Of a stretch of 64,000 nucleotides of DNA, positions 1-11,405 are shown one piece after another (the first letter of the stretch is position 1; every line of letters begins with the position of its first letter). This DNA is from Proales similis (lineage: Eukaryota; Rotifera; Eurotatoria; Ploima; Proalidae). The translations under genes were made by a program, and so were the position numbers. Where the stretch lies: positions 310,001 through 374,000 of the forward strand of contig JAGVRJ010000001.1 in NCBI GenBank assembly GCA_019059635.1, given 5' to 3'. The notes under the pieces were generated by a model. The model made no database searches, was not told the origin of the DNA, and was given only the letters and a program-made list of their open reading frames with translations.

Positions 1-3000
1 GAGCCGCCCGATTCTGCTGATGCGTCTTGGCTTGCTCGGGCTTGATTCGCGTCGTTCATGCCAACCTTGTTCGTGCGCTGATCGCCTCGAGTCGTGCCTA
101 ATGATTAATGTCAATCGAGGCTAAAATGTTTCGCTCGCAGCGTGCATGCTGCCAAGTCGACGCTTTTCCGATCTAATTCGCCTGCCTGCCTGCCCGCATC
201 TAATGTTGTCGATGCTGTATAAAAGGGGTGGATATGGTAATAGCTGCCGATCTCTACGGCCGATGCTGCTGCTGCTGCTGTCGGTGGTGGTGATGGCGGC
301 TCGGCGAATCCTTTAAATTTATTCAATTTGTGCTACAATGATAATTTTCTGACGATACGATAAGCCGGTTGAGAAATATCGATTGCACTTTTGACCCAGT
401 CGGAAAAGTGTAGCGAGCGCGCTCAGTCTCCCCTCACGCACACAATCATCAAGTGCTTTGGCATGAGATACGCAGACGCTACACAAACAGCAAACATAGG
501 TGGTAGAAAACGCGGTAGTGGCAGCGGCAGCAGTGATCCAGTCTAGATTAGGGTTAAATCTGCAAAGCGACTGCTGCCCGAGCTTGAAATTGGGCTTTTT
601 AATTTCGAACCAGCACATTTTCGCGTCATTCTCGCTCTCAGTTCATTCCCAGGGCAGAAACGGAATCAAGCAGGCAGCAGTTTGAACAAAAGATGTGGAG
701 GGATGCCATAAATTATAGACGCCTTGAATGTTTATTCGGCAAACGAGTCGGCGGCCGCAATTATGATGATCATGATGATGATGATGAAGGCCCTTGTGCA
801 CATACACGCCGCATGTCACTTAAATTGGCGCATGACCGCCCAACTTCAGTTCACTAATTAAACTCAATCGACAACGAGCATCGAGCCGTGTCATTGTAGA
901 TAAAAAAAAAAGCTCGCTGGAGTATGATGATGATGCTCAACTCCGCCTGAACCTCCTTCACCCTTCTGCATCTGTCCGCCTCAAACCTCTCTCTCTCTCT
1001 CTGTGCGCACCGTCTTTTTTTTTTACTCGCTCTTGTTGGCTCTTAGTTTGTGATTTAAGCCCCATATATTGTTTTCCTTAAGTTTAATTTGCTTGCTCGC
1101 GTACTGAAACCAAGCCATGTCGATCCGATCACTGCATTCGGCCGCTTTTGTTTTCTCAGTCAAACAACAATAACAAGAAGCGAATGATCGTTCATAACCT
1201 CGCTTCTTGAGCTGCCGTGTGCACGAGGAAAATGGAAGGGGGCGGCGTTAAAGCGGGGACCAAGGTCTACCCGTCAACATGCGCTCCTTCTCACGTCAAA
1301 GCAAACTCTAATAAAACTGAACGCGGCTCACAGTCAACGAATGCTCGTTCTATTGGTTCAAATGGCGATATAGAGGCTAAACGCAAAAATGTAAATTAAA
1401 AGCAAGAGCACAGCAAAAACAACAAAAAAAAATGCTTATCGACGCCATTAATTTAATCGACCCTGTGCACCCTTGGCAGCGAAAATTAAAGCTTCTTAGG
1501 AAGGAGGCAATTAGATAAAAGAAGCAGTTGAAACAGACGCATTAGAATCGAGATCTAATATCAGTTTGAGTCCAAATGGCGAAAATAGGCTTTAGCTGCT
1601 GAATGGCTTCTATTCATGCATTTGGATCAAGAGAAACCGATTCTATGTGTGCGTGTGTACCAATTCAAGCGTCGTCGTCGTCGTCGTCGTCGGAGAGAGA
1701 GAGAAAGCAATTCTTAAAAAAGTCAGTTTTAAACCTAGAATCCTGGCGCAATAGAAAGCACCGAGAAGGCTTTTCCTACCGCACCGACCTTTCAATCGTT
1801 GTTTAATCAGTCAGAGAGAATGTGACGGAAAGAACGAAAATGAAAAAAATCGATTGTTCTCGAGCACAGACCTGAACAAACGTCTAGCTGTGCCCACCCT
1901 GTGACTTGCCACTGCCTGGTTCTATCAGTCTGTCTTCCAGGCTGGCATTGTCTGCAAGCTAAAATAGCTTGCCTCTCTCAAGCACATCTCTAATTCTGGC
2001 CGCCCAATAAATTAGCATTCGGTGCTGCATGCGATCAAATATTCGCTTATTTTCAGATATTTCTGGCTCTGTGCCTTGTCGAAATCTATAATGTCTCTCT
2101 TGCTAGCTCGCTCACTCGAAAGAAACTAATGCCAAAGCGCTTTGGGCTCGACCTAGTCACTGCAGAGCCTCGCTTCAAGTGTTTGTGCACATTTGTGCAT
2201 GTGCGTCTCTCGCCCTCTGCTTGTTAGGCGAGAAAAAAAGACGACGACGACGAGAACGACGACGTCGGCGAGTTGATTTGAGCCGCCTAGTCACTGACTA
2301 TTTGATGCTTAAAATGTCTTGCACATTCAAATCGAAAAAAATCAATAAAACTGAGAACAAGAGTGACATGGAAAAGACTGAAACGAAGGAAAAAGTGAAA
2401 CCAAAGCAGGCACAATGGATTAGATGAGGTGGGGGGGGGGGAGAGTAGAAAATGACAAATGATGAATTTGAGACGAATGACGTGAATTGAGCTTATTTAA
2501 TGATGTTTGGATGCTTGTTCCTGATTTATGCCTGGGCCTGAGGCACATCGCTTCTATAATTGCTCACTAGGGCTTTGCCAATTCATATTTTCTTCTTCTT
2601 CTTCTTCAATCATTATCGCCTCGCATTTAACACACTCCTCGTGTAAATAGCCCCGGCCCCGACTCAACCTTTGCAAGAAAACAAAAACGCTTCCAATCAG
2701 CGTCGACTTGCGTCCTGGCTTTTTCATTAGACTCAAAGGCGCTCTTTATTTTTGAACGCTTACACCTTCTTCTGCCTCGCGCACTTGTTTTGTTGAAAAG
2801 AACAATGAAATTCAAATTCGTCAAGTTGAACACTGCTCCCAACAGACAGCTCTTGGATTACTTAATTTGCCATTTTAAAGCTCAAGTTTGCCATGCTCTC
2901 ACAGACCGACTAAACGGCGGCCGCCTCTTTAAACCTACTTGTGCTTGTTCCCGATAATCAAAAGGTTTCTCGCCAACTCTTGTCTGATTGTTTTTCTCCT

Positions 3001-3610
3001 CTCTCTCTTTGTTCGCCTTTTCTTACCGCTTTTTTTTTCTAATTTTTCTGATCGCCCAAATCGCCAAGCGCTTTCTCTCTCAACTTTTTTTTTCTTCAAT
3101 TCTATTTTATTTTTTGGCCAACCTGCCTCAGTTAGTCTTCCCTCTCGAACGTACAGAATAAGAATGAAAGAGAGAAATTTGACGGCATTAAGTCGGTCTA
3201 AAACAAGCAAAAGATAGAGAATAGATGATCGGCAAAATGAAATGCAAAACTTCATTGTTTCCTGGTTGGTATTGTGGCGCTCTTCTAGTCGCAGTTAATC
3301 GACTTGGCCAAATGCATTTTGTCTGAGATAGAGGCATTAGTCAGAAGCAGAAGCAATAAATAGAATAAGCACGCATAAAACGATAGAGGATCTGTTTTAC
3401 AAAATAAATATACGACTAAAAGAGAGTGAGCGAGAAACGCAGCTGGCAAGCGTGTGAAAGTGTCTAACAGAGGCAGAGGGAAAAAAGAGCTCGCTCGTTG
3501 TTGGAATGTATTTTCTGGATATGGGAAACTCATCATTCTGGTCTAGTCAGCCGTTTGCCTGGCTGAGTGCGGACGTGGGTGTGTGGCATAGGTTTCGCTT
3601 CGTGCATCGA
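1..3610. other. Gene-free stretch, low-complexity and possibly regulatory
   Basis: I see no convincing coding exon in these 3.6 kb. The open frames are short, have low-complexity composition, and lack partner exons or recognisable domains. The stretch holds a GAT run near 762-787, a GTC run followed by a GA run near 1671-1704, CGA-rich sequence near 2240-2265, poly-G near 2430-2440 and pyrimidine-rich blocks near 990-1025 and 3000-3110. It is unusually long for this window, where most gaps are under 600 bp. It could be distal regulatory sequence or a large intron of a gene outside the window. It may also include the 3' UTR of the MAGUK gene, since I found no close AATAAA on the minus strand. 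Confidence 0.5.
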
Positions 3611-5644
3611 TTAGTACAGCCAAGTGACCGGCACCCATTGCGGCTCTGCGCGTAGACTGTCGATGGCCTCGACTAGACTGGCAAAGCAGCGGCCCATGTC
3701 CTCGTTGACCAGAGTCAAGTCGAAGTATGCGTGGTAATCTCGTTCTATTTGCTCGCTCTCTTCAATCAGATCGAAAAATTCGCTTTCATCCACATTGAGT
3801 ATCGACTGGTTTACGGTCGTCTAAATTTTTCCATTTTGTTTAGATCACATTTGGTTCAAGCAATCGAAGGATGCTTACATTTTTGAATTTACTTGGATTC
3901 AAACTCTTGAGTTTCATTGAGTAGAGCTCGTCGACAGTGGACGGACTCTTGACGAACACAACGAACGGCATGAAGTCTTGGTTGCCGAGCAACTTGAGCG
4001 CCTTCGGCGAGCAGTCAATCACACACATTTTGCCCGACTGCATCACTTGTCTGATTGTGTTTAGCTTGGTGCCGTACAAGTTGCCGTTGTACTCGCCCCA
4101 TTCGAGAAACTCGCCTTTGCGAATGTCGGCCTCCATCGCCTGACGAGTGTCAAAGTAATAGCCGCGTCCGTTCTCCTCGTTGTCTCTCATTAGACGAGAA
4201 GTGTCTGCAACAAAGCGATCAAGAACGGAACCAGACTCGGCCATAAAAATTCACTCACGAGGTATGGTCGCCCCGAAGCGATCTGGATCCAAATTAAGCA
4301 GCTTGGTCTTGAGCGTTCGTCGTCCCATGCCCTCGGCGCCGACCAGGACAAGTGTTTTGCGCTGAAAGGGCGGCATTCGGGCCACCTCTTCGTACAGTCT
4401 CAGATCGGCTTTGTCGAGCGTCGAATGCTCTTTGGCGTTGAACAAGATTTTCTTCTTTTTGCGTCGATCAATCAGTCCGCACACCCCTGGAGAGAAGGCC
4501 TTGGTGTTAAAGAGATCTGTGTGGAAAAGAGGCTGGAGAACGCGATTAGCTCACATGAGGTCTGGGACATGTCGCGATCGTGAGGCACAAACGCCTTTCG
4601 CCGTTCTTCAAGGTACAGAGAGGGTATTAGGCCTTTGAGGCCAGTACGGACGCTTCTCGCCTGCCACCAGTGCACGTCTTCTTGGCTGAGTATTTGCAGT
4701 ATGTCGCCCTCCTGAAATGCGAGGCCGGCCGCCTTGGCCGGTATCAGCTTGTCCTTTACTGGATCGTACGAGAACAGCGCCTTCATGTAGACCTGAGAGG
4801 CGAGCGGTATGTCGTAGTAGGAGGGAATCACTTTGAGCGTGATGCTTCCCTTGGCCTCTCTCAGCTTTTCCTGCAGCTCTTCTGGTGTGCTGACCGGCTC
4901 GCCGTTTATCTCTTTAATTATGTCGCCCTCGTGCAAGAGGCCTTGCTTGTCTATCATTCCGCCGTGCATGATACGCGCAATCTCCAAGTCGCCGCTCTCG
5001 TTCACCCGGACAGTGATGCCGAGCGGCTCGTCGTTGACCTTTCGAATGCCGACCATGCGCATCGCGTCCATCGGCGGACTTGCATAGTAGGGCAGAGGCG
5101 ATGTCTCGCCCTCGAGCTCTCCCTCTGCCTCTTGCTGCTTTATCATCAGGTCGATGAGATTTTCCTCGTTGTCAAAGTCTTCTTGCGCCACCGTGTCGTG
5201 CGTTTCGACAAGCGCCCGCAGATGGTGATTGGTCAACAGCGTCTTGTAGAGTTCGACCGCATCCTGGTTCACATTCAGGCCAGGCTCTAGTTCGTCCAGG
5301 AGGCACCTTATTGTCGGTATATTGTTTTTGCTCTCAGCCTGCAAGCTTAGCTTTTGGGTTTTGACCAAGATGTCGAAGCACTGTCGCGGAGATAAACGCC
5401 ATGAACGCTAGATTGTTGGCTTTGGATCAAAAAAGGCAAAACTCACGTCGATCAGATGCTTGAGCGCAGGGTTGTGAAGAAATTTGTGAAGAAAGTCTAG
5501 ATCGGCCTCGTTGGCCTGCACCGAGTTGGCCAGCTGGTCGAAATTATCGCACAGATAAGCGTGCGCCGAGCCTGTAAAGTTCTTGCTGTTTGCGAACTGT
5601 TTGGGCGCAAGGCCTTCTCGCGTGCTTGACTGATTTGCCGGCAT
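3611..5644 (-). CDS. vari: MAGUK scaffold, MPP2/MPP6 (PALS2) type, Varicose orthologue
   Basis: Membrane-associated guanylate kinase scaffold. In insects the family member Varicose organises septate junctions under the plasma membrane. Five exons can be joined with GT-AG borders and consistent phase: 5447-5644, 4555-5380, 4259-4516, 3879-4204 and 3611-3820, giving about 605 residues. Order: L27 region (about residues 40-140), PDZ starting near residue 173 (MRMVGIRK, then a GLLHEGDIIKEING core), SH3 from about 261 (FSYDP, HWWQA, GLIPS), and a guanylate-kinase-like domain reaching the C terminus. The family-typical end EPQWVPVTWLY is present. The PDZ-SH3 wording matches MPP2/MPP6 better than MPP5/Stardust. 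The chosen start is the first ATG before the L27 exon; a further 5' exon cannot be excluded. Confidence 0.92.
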
Positions 5645-6805
5645 ATCGCTTTCCTAAACAAAAACAATGCCGAATTAGACTTGCTGGGAGGAGAAAAATG
5701 CCCAAAATAATAATTATTCATTATCGGATCCGAATTTTAGACCAAATGAGTAAAATGAAACTTTGTTGTTCTATGACTCGTCTTTGTGTGTGTGTGGCCC
5801 TTAGTTGGCCTGCTTCTAGTCAGGCCAGTGAGGGTGGTCGTTGCCGGCGACGGGATCGTCGAGAACGAGAGAGCATTAATAATCGGCATTGTGCATTCGA
5901 CTCTGATGGATGCGTGAATGAATGGACAAACGATTCGGCCACGACGGCCCCGCTGACGAATAAGCGAAGGCTCAGAGCCTAGTTGGTGGATGGAAGGATG
6001 GCTCGCTCGCTTAATAATAATTTATTAATAGCGTTGATGATGGAAATTATTTTGCATGAAGATGATGTCTCCTACTCAGTCAGTCACTCACTGAGCCCCT
6101 CACTCGGTCGCCTTCTCGTTGGCTAGCTCAGCCCCGCGCCACATACACACAAACGCATTCTCAATTGCTCGCTCTTTCTACTTGAGTTCAATAGTTCAAC
6201 GCCTCGAGTCGCGTTAATTATTCGTGCGCAAAGGTAAGCGGCGGCAAGGCATTCTAGTCTATTTCAAAGTGGCCATTCGTTGGCCTCGGACAAATTAAAA
6301 CCCGGCGCCAACTACACATACGAATCGTTTCGTAATCTTTGACCTACCGACGCACATACACACCAACCGAGAGAGAGAGAGATTAGAAGGCCCCTTGGGC
6401 AGGTCGACGCGCGCTCGTTCGCATCAATCCAATAATAAACGAACGGGCCGTGCAAAAGGTGCCGACGCTTTCACAAGTCCTCATTGAGCCTCGAGCAGCC
6501 GTACAAGCCCGGCGGTTAGAGAGGAAAAACGAGCTCAAAAGGCGAATAATAATTGAAAGAGCAAACGAGCCAGATCAGGCAAAATCTGAATAAAATAATA
6601 ATAGGAAAAAAAGGGGCAGGAAAATAGACTATAAAAGGCAATTTAAATTCTCATGCGAAACAACAGCAGCTCTGACTGACAGGGACAAAGGATGCAGTTA
6701 TAAATTGACTGATAAATAGTCAATAAGGAGATGCCATTAGAGCACTCATCGATGCTAAAGAGCCGTCGCAGCCCACTTCTACTTTGCCCCATAAGAGCAA
6801 TCCAT

Positions 6806-6822
6806 CACACACACACACACAC
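6806..6822. repeat. (CA)n microsatellite
   Basis: Uninterrupted CA dinucleotide run in the MAGUK-CAMTA intergenic region. Confidence 0.9.
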
Positions 6823-7196
6823 TCATCATCATAATCAGGGCAGGCAACGAGCGTTTTGAAATATTTGAAATAATTAGCCCACGTTGCCGATCTGTGCCAC
6901 TGTGTGTATGGCAGCAATTATTCGAGCGCCCGGCCAATAATTATCAAGCATGGGTGTGCATTATCGTTCGCTAGTGAATGGCGCATCCAATTCGCCTGCA
7001 TAGCAGTCCGGACCTGTGATCCATGTGTGTACATCGACACTTGCAAGCGAATACCTCAAGGCGGCTGTTGAGTCTATATCCGCTTTGTCTCTTGTTCTTC
7101 CGTTTATTTTCTGATTGCAATCATCGATTTGAAGGCCTTTTGCATAATTATTGCCAGCTCGGTAATAATTCAGCCCAACAGCATTTGCGTAGTCTC

Positions 7197-7223
7197 TGTG
7201 TGTGTGTGTGTGTGTGTGTGTGT
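7197..7223. repeat. (TG)n microsatellite
   Basis: About thirteen TG units in a row, roughly 180 bp upstream of the CAMTA start codon. Confidence 0.95.
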
Positions 7224-7402
7224 AAGGGTTGGACTATTTGTTTTTAAAAACCAAAACAATTGAAAAAAGGGAAAAAATTACTAATTGAGAACGAGACGTA
7301 ATGCTAATTCCTGCTCAAACTCTAATAGACTGAAATAAGCCGGTTAGCGAAGCAGCATCACATCATGTCATCCATAAAATACGGAAGGAGCTGATCGTGG
7401 CG

Positions 7403-10400
7403 ATGAGTGACAACGAACAACACACCAACGCCATGTTGGCAACCAATCGAGTAAAAATAATCTCAAAAAGCTCGGACGGCGCACGCTCGCAGCTGACAAT
7501 AGCACAGCAGTCGAACAGCGACGCCTCGTCACAACCATCCATGTCTCGTTTCGATCAATGGTACTCGAACGAGCAGATTTATCAGATACTTGTAAAATGC
7601 AAACAACACACGAGAAGCAACGATCCTAGTCAGAATGGCGGCGCTCAGCTTAAGCTCTCGTACAAGGTGCCGCAAAGGCCCAGCAACGGCTCCGTGTTTC
7701 TGTTCGATCGCGGAACAATCAAGAACTTTAAAAAAGACTTGTTTGCATGGAAGCGACGCAAAACGGGCGGCGTGAACAGCGTCCGAGAGGACCGCATGAG
7801 CCTCAAAGTAAACGGCATCGACTGCATTTACGGATGCTACTCTCACTCGGCCTTGATGCCGGCGTTCCATCGCCGCTGCTATTGGCTGCTTGAAAATCCC
7901 GACATTGTGATGGTTCATTACTTGTTGACTCCGAGCGCCGAAACGGGCGAGTGCTTTATCAACAGGCTCTCTTCAGTCAACGGGCTTGAGATGGAGCCAA
8001 GCGAGCTGGAGTGCGAGCTCAAGGCAATGCTCTGGCCTTACGTAAACGATTCGGCCTTTTTGAAAGCCAATCTTGCCGAGCTGAAAAGAGACGCGCAAAA
8101 GCCAATAGAACCGAATGAATTCATTTCGCTTCTTGCTGCTCATCTTATCGGCCAGAAATCGACTTGTTACATGCATCCGCATCGACTGTTCTTCAGCTCA
8201 ACAGTTGACGCGCAAGAGAAGAAAAACGCCACCATTGAGCAGAATCAAATTCAATCGTTCAATTTAGGACTAGCACTCGAGCAGTCTCTTCAAACTCAAA
8301 CGTCCACTTCATCACTCAGACAAGTAGAGTTCTCGCTCAACTGTCTACCAGTGGACGTAGGCGCCTTATTAACTTTGCTGCTCATTTTTGACGTTGATTG
8401 ACCACTTCTAACAGGGCACCGAGAGCCTATTCATCTTCGGCGAGTGGCGTTCAGGCAGGAAATATCAATTAGCGATCGACGGCGTGCACTCAGTGGCCAT
8501 ATTCAAGAACGAACATGTGCTCCAAGTGCCACTTCCGACAATTGACCGCTCTAAATCGAGCGTGACGTTGAGTCTTTTAGAAGATAGCCAGCTCATATTT
8601 AGTGCCGGTCAATTTTCTGTCAAAAGGCCGTCTCCGCCACGCTCAACCGGTAGGCCTCAAGAACACGATCGAGTGTAATTGGCGTTTCTTAATTCTATTT
8701 TAAAGGCGAACAACAAAAGGAGTCGACGACAGTGCCCAAGTGTTGGCTTGAGTTGTTCGATCGCATATTCAGATTGTTCGAGAGAGCAGAAAATTGTCCT
8801 TTGGCGAGTGAGCGTTCCCATGGTGAGCACCAGGCTGTCCGAGCTGACTGGTTCGAGCAGCGTATGTGCGATCTAGTCAGCCAACTCGAGTCAAACGTGA
8901 AATTTCGCTTCGCGCTGAGCGACAATGAGCTCGACGAAAAGAATTTACTCCAACTATGCATCGAGGCAGGTTTCAGCCGACTCTTTGAGCAGCTCATGAG
9001 CTACAGCGATCGAGAGGAATGGAAGAACGAGCTAGACGCTTTCCGAACGGACCGAGCTGGACGAAGCGCTCTCACTCTGGCATGTGAACAAGGCAACAAG
9101 CCGGTGGCGCTCAGACTCATAAAGCAAAGTCAACTCAAAGCCCAAAGCGACCAGCCCAGCAGCTCATACTTGATAAAATGCGCTCATGTGGCGGCCGAGA
9201 GTGGCCATCAAACTCTGAGCCAGGCCATAATGGACGCTCTGATGGAGCAGGCGCACCAAATTCAGATCAGACAAGGCCACACCGCTTCTCCGGTCCTGGA
9301 CGATTTCGAAGAGCTTCAGTCCTACTGGGAGCTGAGTTCAGATTCGCCGTTCTCGGCGGTTGCGCCGGCGAGCAGCACAATCAAGATCGGAAAAAACTTG
9401 GGCGACGAGCTTGACGGCGACGAAGACGAACAAGACAAGAAAATAAAAACGCTCGCCGACAATATAATCGCGGCGATGCCGCAAAAGATTAAAGCGAGCT
9501 CGGTCGCTTCGGCAAACAGCTGGGACCCGGCCTGGTCTGGATTCTCGTCAGTTGACGCAGCTCAAGAGCTGGCTAATGGCAGCCGAAGAAACGCAATAAG
9601 TCTCGACGACGGCTACGACAGCTCGTCGTTCTCGTGCAAATCGACAAGTCCGATTCGATTGCGAAATCTGGGGGCTGATGGAGAGACCACGGACGGATCG
9701 TCATGTTCAAGCACGTTTAACATCGACTCGCCGCCTAGCACTGCCGAATTTTGCCAATATTTTCACGCTGCCGCTTCGGGCCTTGCCCTGGCACAAAGTG
9801 GAATAGAGGCCGACTTCTCACTGCTGACGCTTACTGACGACGAGCAACGTGAGCTTTACGAGGCCGCTCTTGTTATCCAAAACGCCTATCGACGATACGT
9901 GCAGCGCAAAAAGAAAAAGGTCCGTCTGAGCCCGGGCGAGAACGAAGAGAACGAGACCGTTAACGGCTCAGTCAGTGATCTGGCTTTGAACGGTCTGCTT
10001 GAACGCCACAGCCCGTCAGACGGCAGCATGGGCGCCCATTCAACCTGGCCAGAAGCAGACACAGGCGCTAGTACGGCTAAAAGTACCGCGCATCCGCTCG
10101 AGGAGCGTCAGTACAAAGCTGCCTGCATAATACAAAAGTACTACCGCCGCTACAAGGAGTACGAGCATTTGCACAAGTTCAAGGGCGCAGTTAGAAAAGT
10201 GCAACTCGGCTGTCGAGCGTTCAAGAGAGACAACAAACGAGACTTGGACCCAATTGTAGAGCCTGTGGATTCGCATCACTTGGCAGACTCTTTAAAACCC
10301 TACCTGCCCGCTCTGCCGACTGAGCGTTCGCCTGAGCGAACACAAGTGAGCCATGAGCGATTTGAGCAGTCGATTGTCAGCGAACTGGATCCGACCTGCA

Positions 10401-10561
10401 TGCTGGACGAGGAGCTGCTCGACAAAATGCTCAAGGGCAGCGAAAGTGTGAGCATGGACGCTCTGTTCGCCGACTCGAATCAAATCGCAATCGAATGGAC
10501 TAGTCATCATGAGAAATGCCAGCCCGGAGCGCTGTCTCAATGCGATTTCACACAAAGGTAA
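7403..10561 (+). CDS. CAMTA: Calmodulin-binding transcription activator (CAMTA)
   Basis: Calcium/calmodulin-responsive nuclear transcription factor. Three exons: 7403-8356, 8415-8649 and 8706-10561, about 1,014 residues. The CG-1 DNA-binding domain (about residues 50-170) contains HRRCYWLLENPDIVMVHYL. A TIG/IPT fold starts at the second exon (LFIFGEWRSGRKYQLAIDG). An ankyrin-like stretch (GRSALTLACEQGNKPVALRLI) and two IQ-type helices (ALVIQNAYRRYVQRKKKK and ACIIQKYYRRYKEYEHLHKF) follow. The start is the first ATG of the frame, 6 nt after an in-frame GTG. The protein is shorter than vertebrate CAMTA1 mainly in the linkers. The stop codon sits inside a donor-like sequence (AAAGGTAATT), so an alternative last exon is possible. 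A polyadenylation signal lies at 11077-11082. Confidence 0.95.
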
Positions 10562-11405
10562 TTCAGCCGCACGTTTTTTTGATTTTGCTCATTTTGCTCA
10601 ATGGCCCATTTCGATCGAATCTGCTTGAATTTTAAGCAATTTCTGGACCTATTTGACTCAAGTGAGAATAGTCGGTGTCGTGGGTGTCGAGCGTTGTTGT
10701 CTCTTCTCTCTGTGTCTCATCGATTATCGTCTTTTATGTTCTACTCCTCATGGCCAACCAGATCGTGTCTGTCTGTCTGATCGATTTCTAACATTTTTCT
10801 CCGACTCTCAAGACCAAATTGAGCGCGACCCGATGCGACCGAGCAGGAGCCAGATGGACGCAAATTGAATATCCGCTGCGCGACGTGCTCACAAGATTAA
10901 AGCGAAAGAACGAACGTTCCGGTCAAAAACGCCTCTAGGACTCATCCCGGTATCCGAGCGGATCTCTTGTTTAACATGAATTTTAATCTGCAGCAACCCG
11001 GCCGGACAAGTTTCTTCTCACTTTAAATCCACTAAACCGAACCCATTTCTGAATAACCATGCGCAGTTCTAAAGCCAATAAAAAAATTTTTTAAATTAAA
11101 CTTGATCACCGCCAGTTAGATTCAAATCAAAAGAATGTAGGAGCATCTAAATTGGGAGGCTTAATCTAAAATTGAATGAGCTGATAGGGACTGTCTCTCT
11201 CTCGATCATTCTTCTGACCCTGATAAGCCGGCTCGGAGCTTCATTGGCCTGGCTTGGGAGATGAGATGCTTAAGTAACTGGCAAATGATTAGGCATCACC
11301 TGACTTGTTATATAATCGTATTTTGGCTTCATCATTTCGCTCAAATGATTAGTTTCGAAAATCGCGCATTTAACAAACAAGATTGAGTAAAATAGAAGAA
11401 CAAGA
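10562..11405. promoter_or_regulatory. CAMTA 3' UTR and lectin-receptor promoter
   Basis: The left part is the CAMTA 3' UTR, ending near the AATAAA at 11077-11082. The right part contains TATATAA at about 11309-11315, roughly 90 bp before the start codon of the lectin receptor. This is a plausible TATA element. No exon is supported in between. Confidence 0.5.
11077..11082 (+). terminator. Polyadenylation signal of CAMTA
   Basis: AATAAA about 515 bp after the CAMTA stop codon, and the last one before the next gene on the same strand. Confidence 0.6.

Larger units (their letters stand above)
5645..7402. other. Divergent intergenic region between the MAGUK and CAMTA genes
   Basis: This 1.76 kb gap separates two divergently transcribed genes, so it should hold both promoters. 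I see no supported exon. It contains a (GA)n tract near 6369-6382, a (CA)n tract near 6806-6822 and a (TG)n tract near 7197-7223. The short open frames here are low-complexity. Its length relative to other gaps suggests developmental regulatory sequence for one or both neighbours, which is inference. Confidence 0.5.

Noticed and set aside
2935-3255. Overlapping frames on both strands near 3 kb
   Set aside because: Both derive from poly-pyrimidine/poly-purine low complexity and show no domain or splice context.
4670-5290. Plus-strand open frame of 206 codons
   Set aside because: Antisense to the PDZ-SH3 exon of the MAGUK gene.
3611-5644. MPP5/Stardust as identity of the MAGUK
   Set aside because: PDZ and SH3 wording (MRMVGIRK, HGGMIDKQGLLHEGDIIKEING, FSYDP...LIPAKAAGL) fits the MPP2/MPP6 branch better, and the long MPP5-type N terminus is absent.
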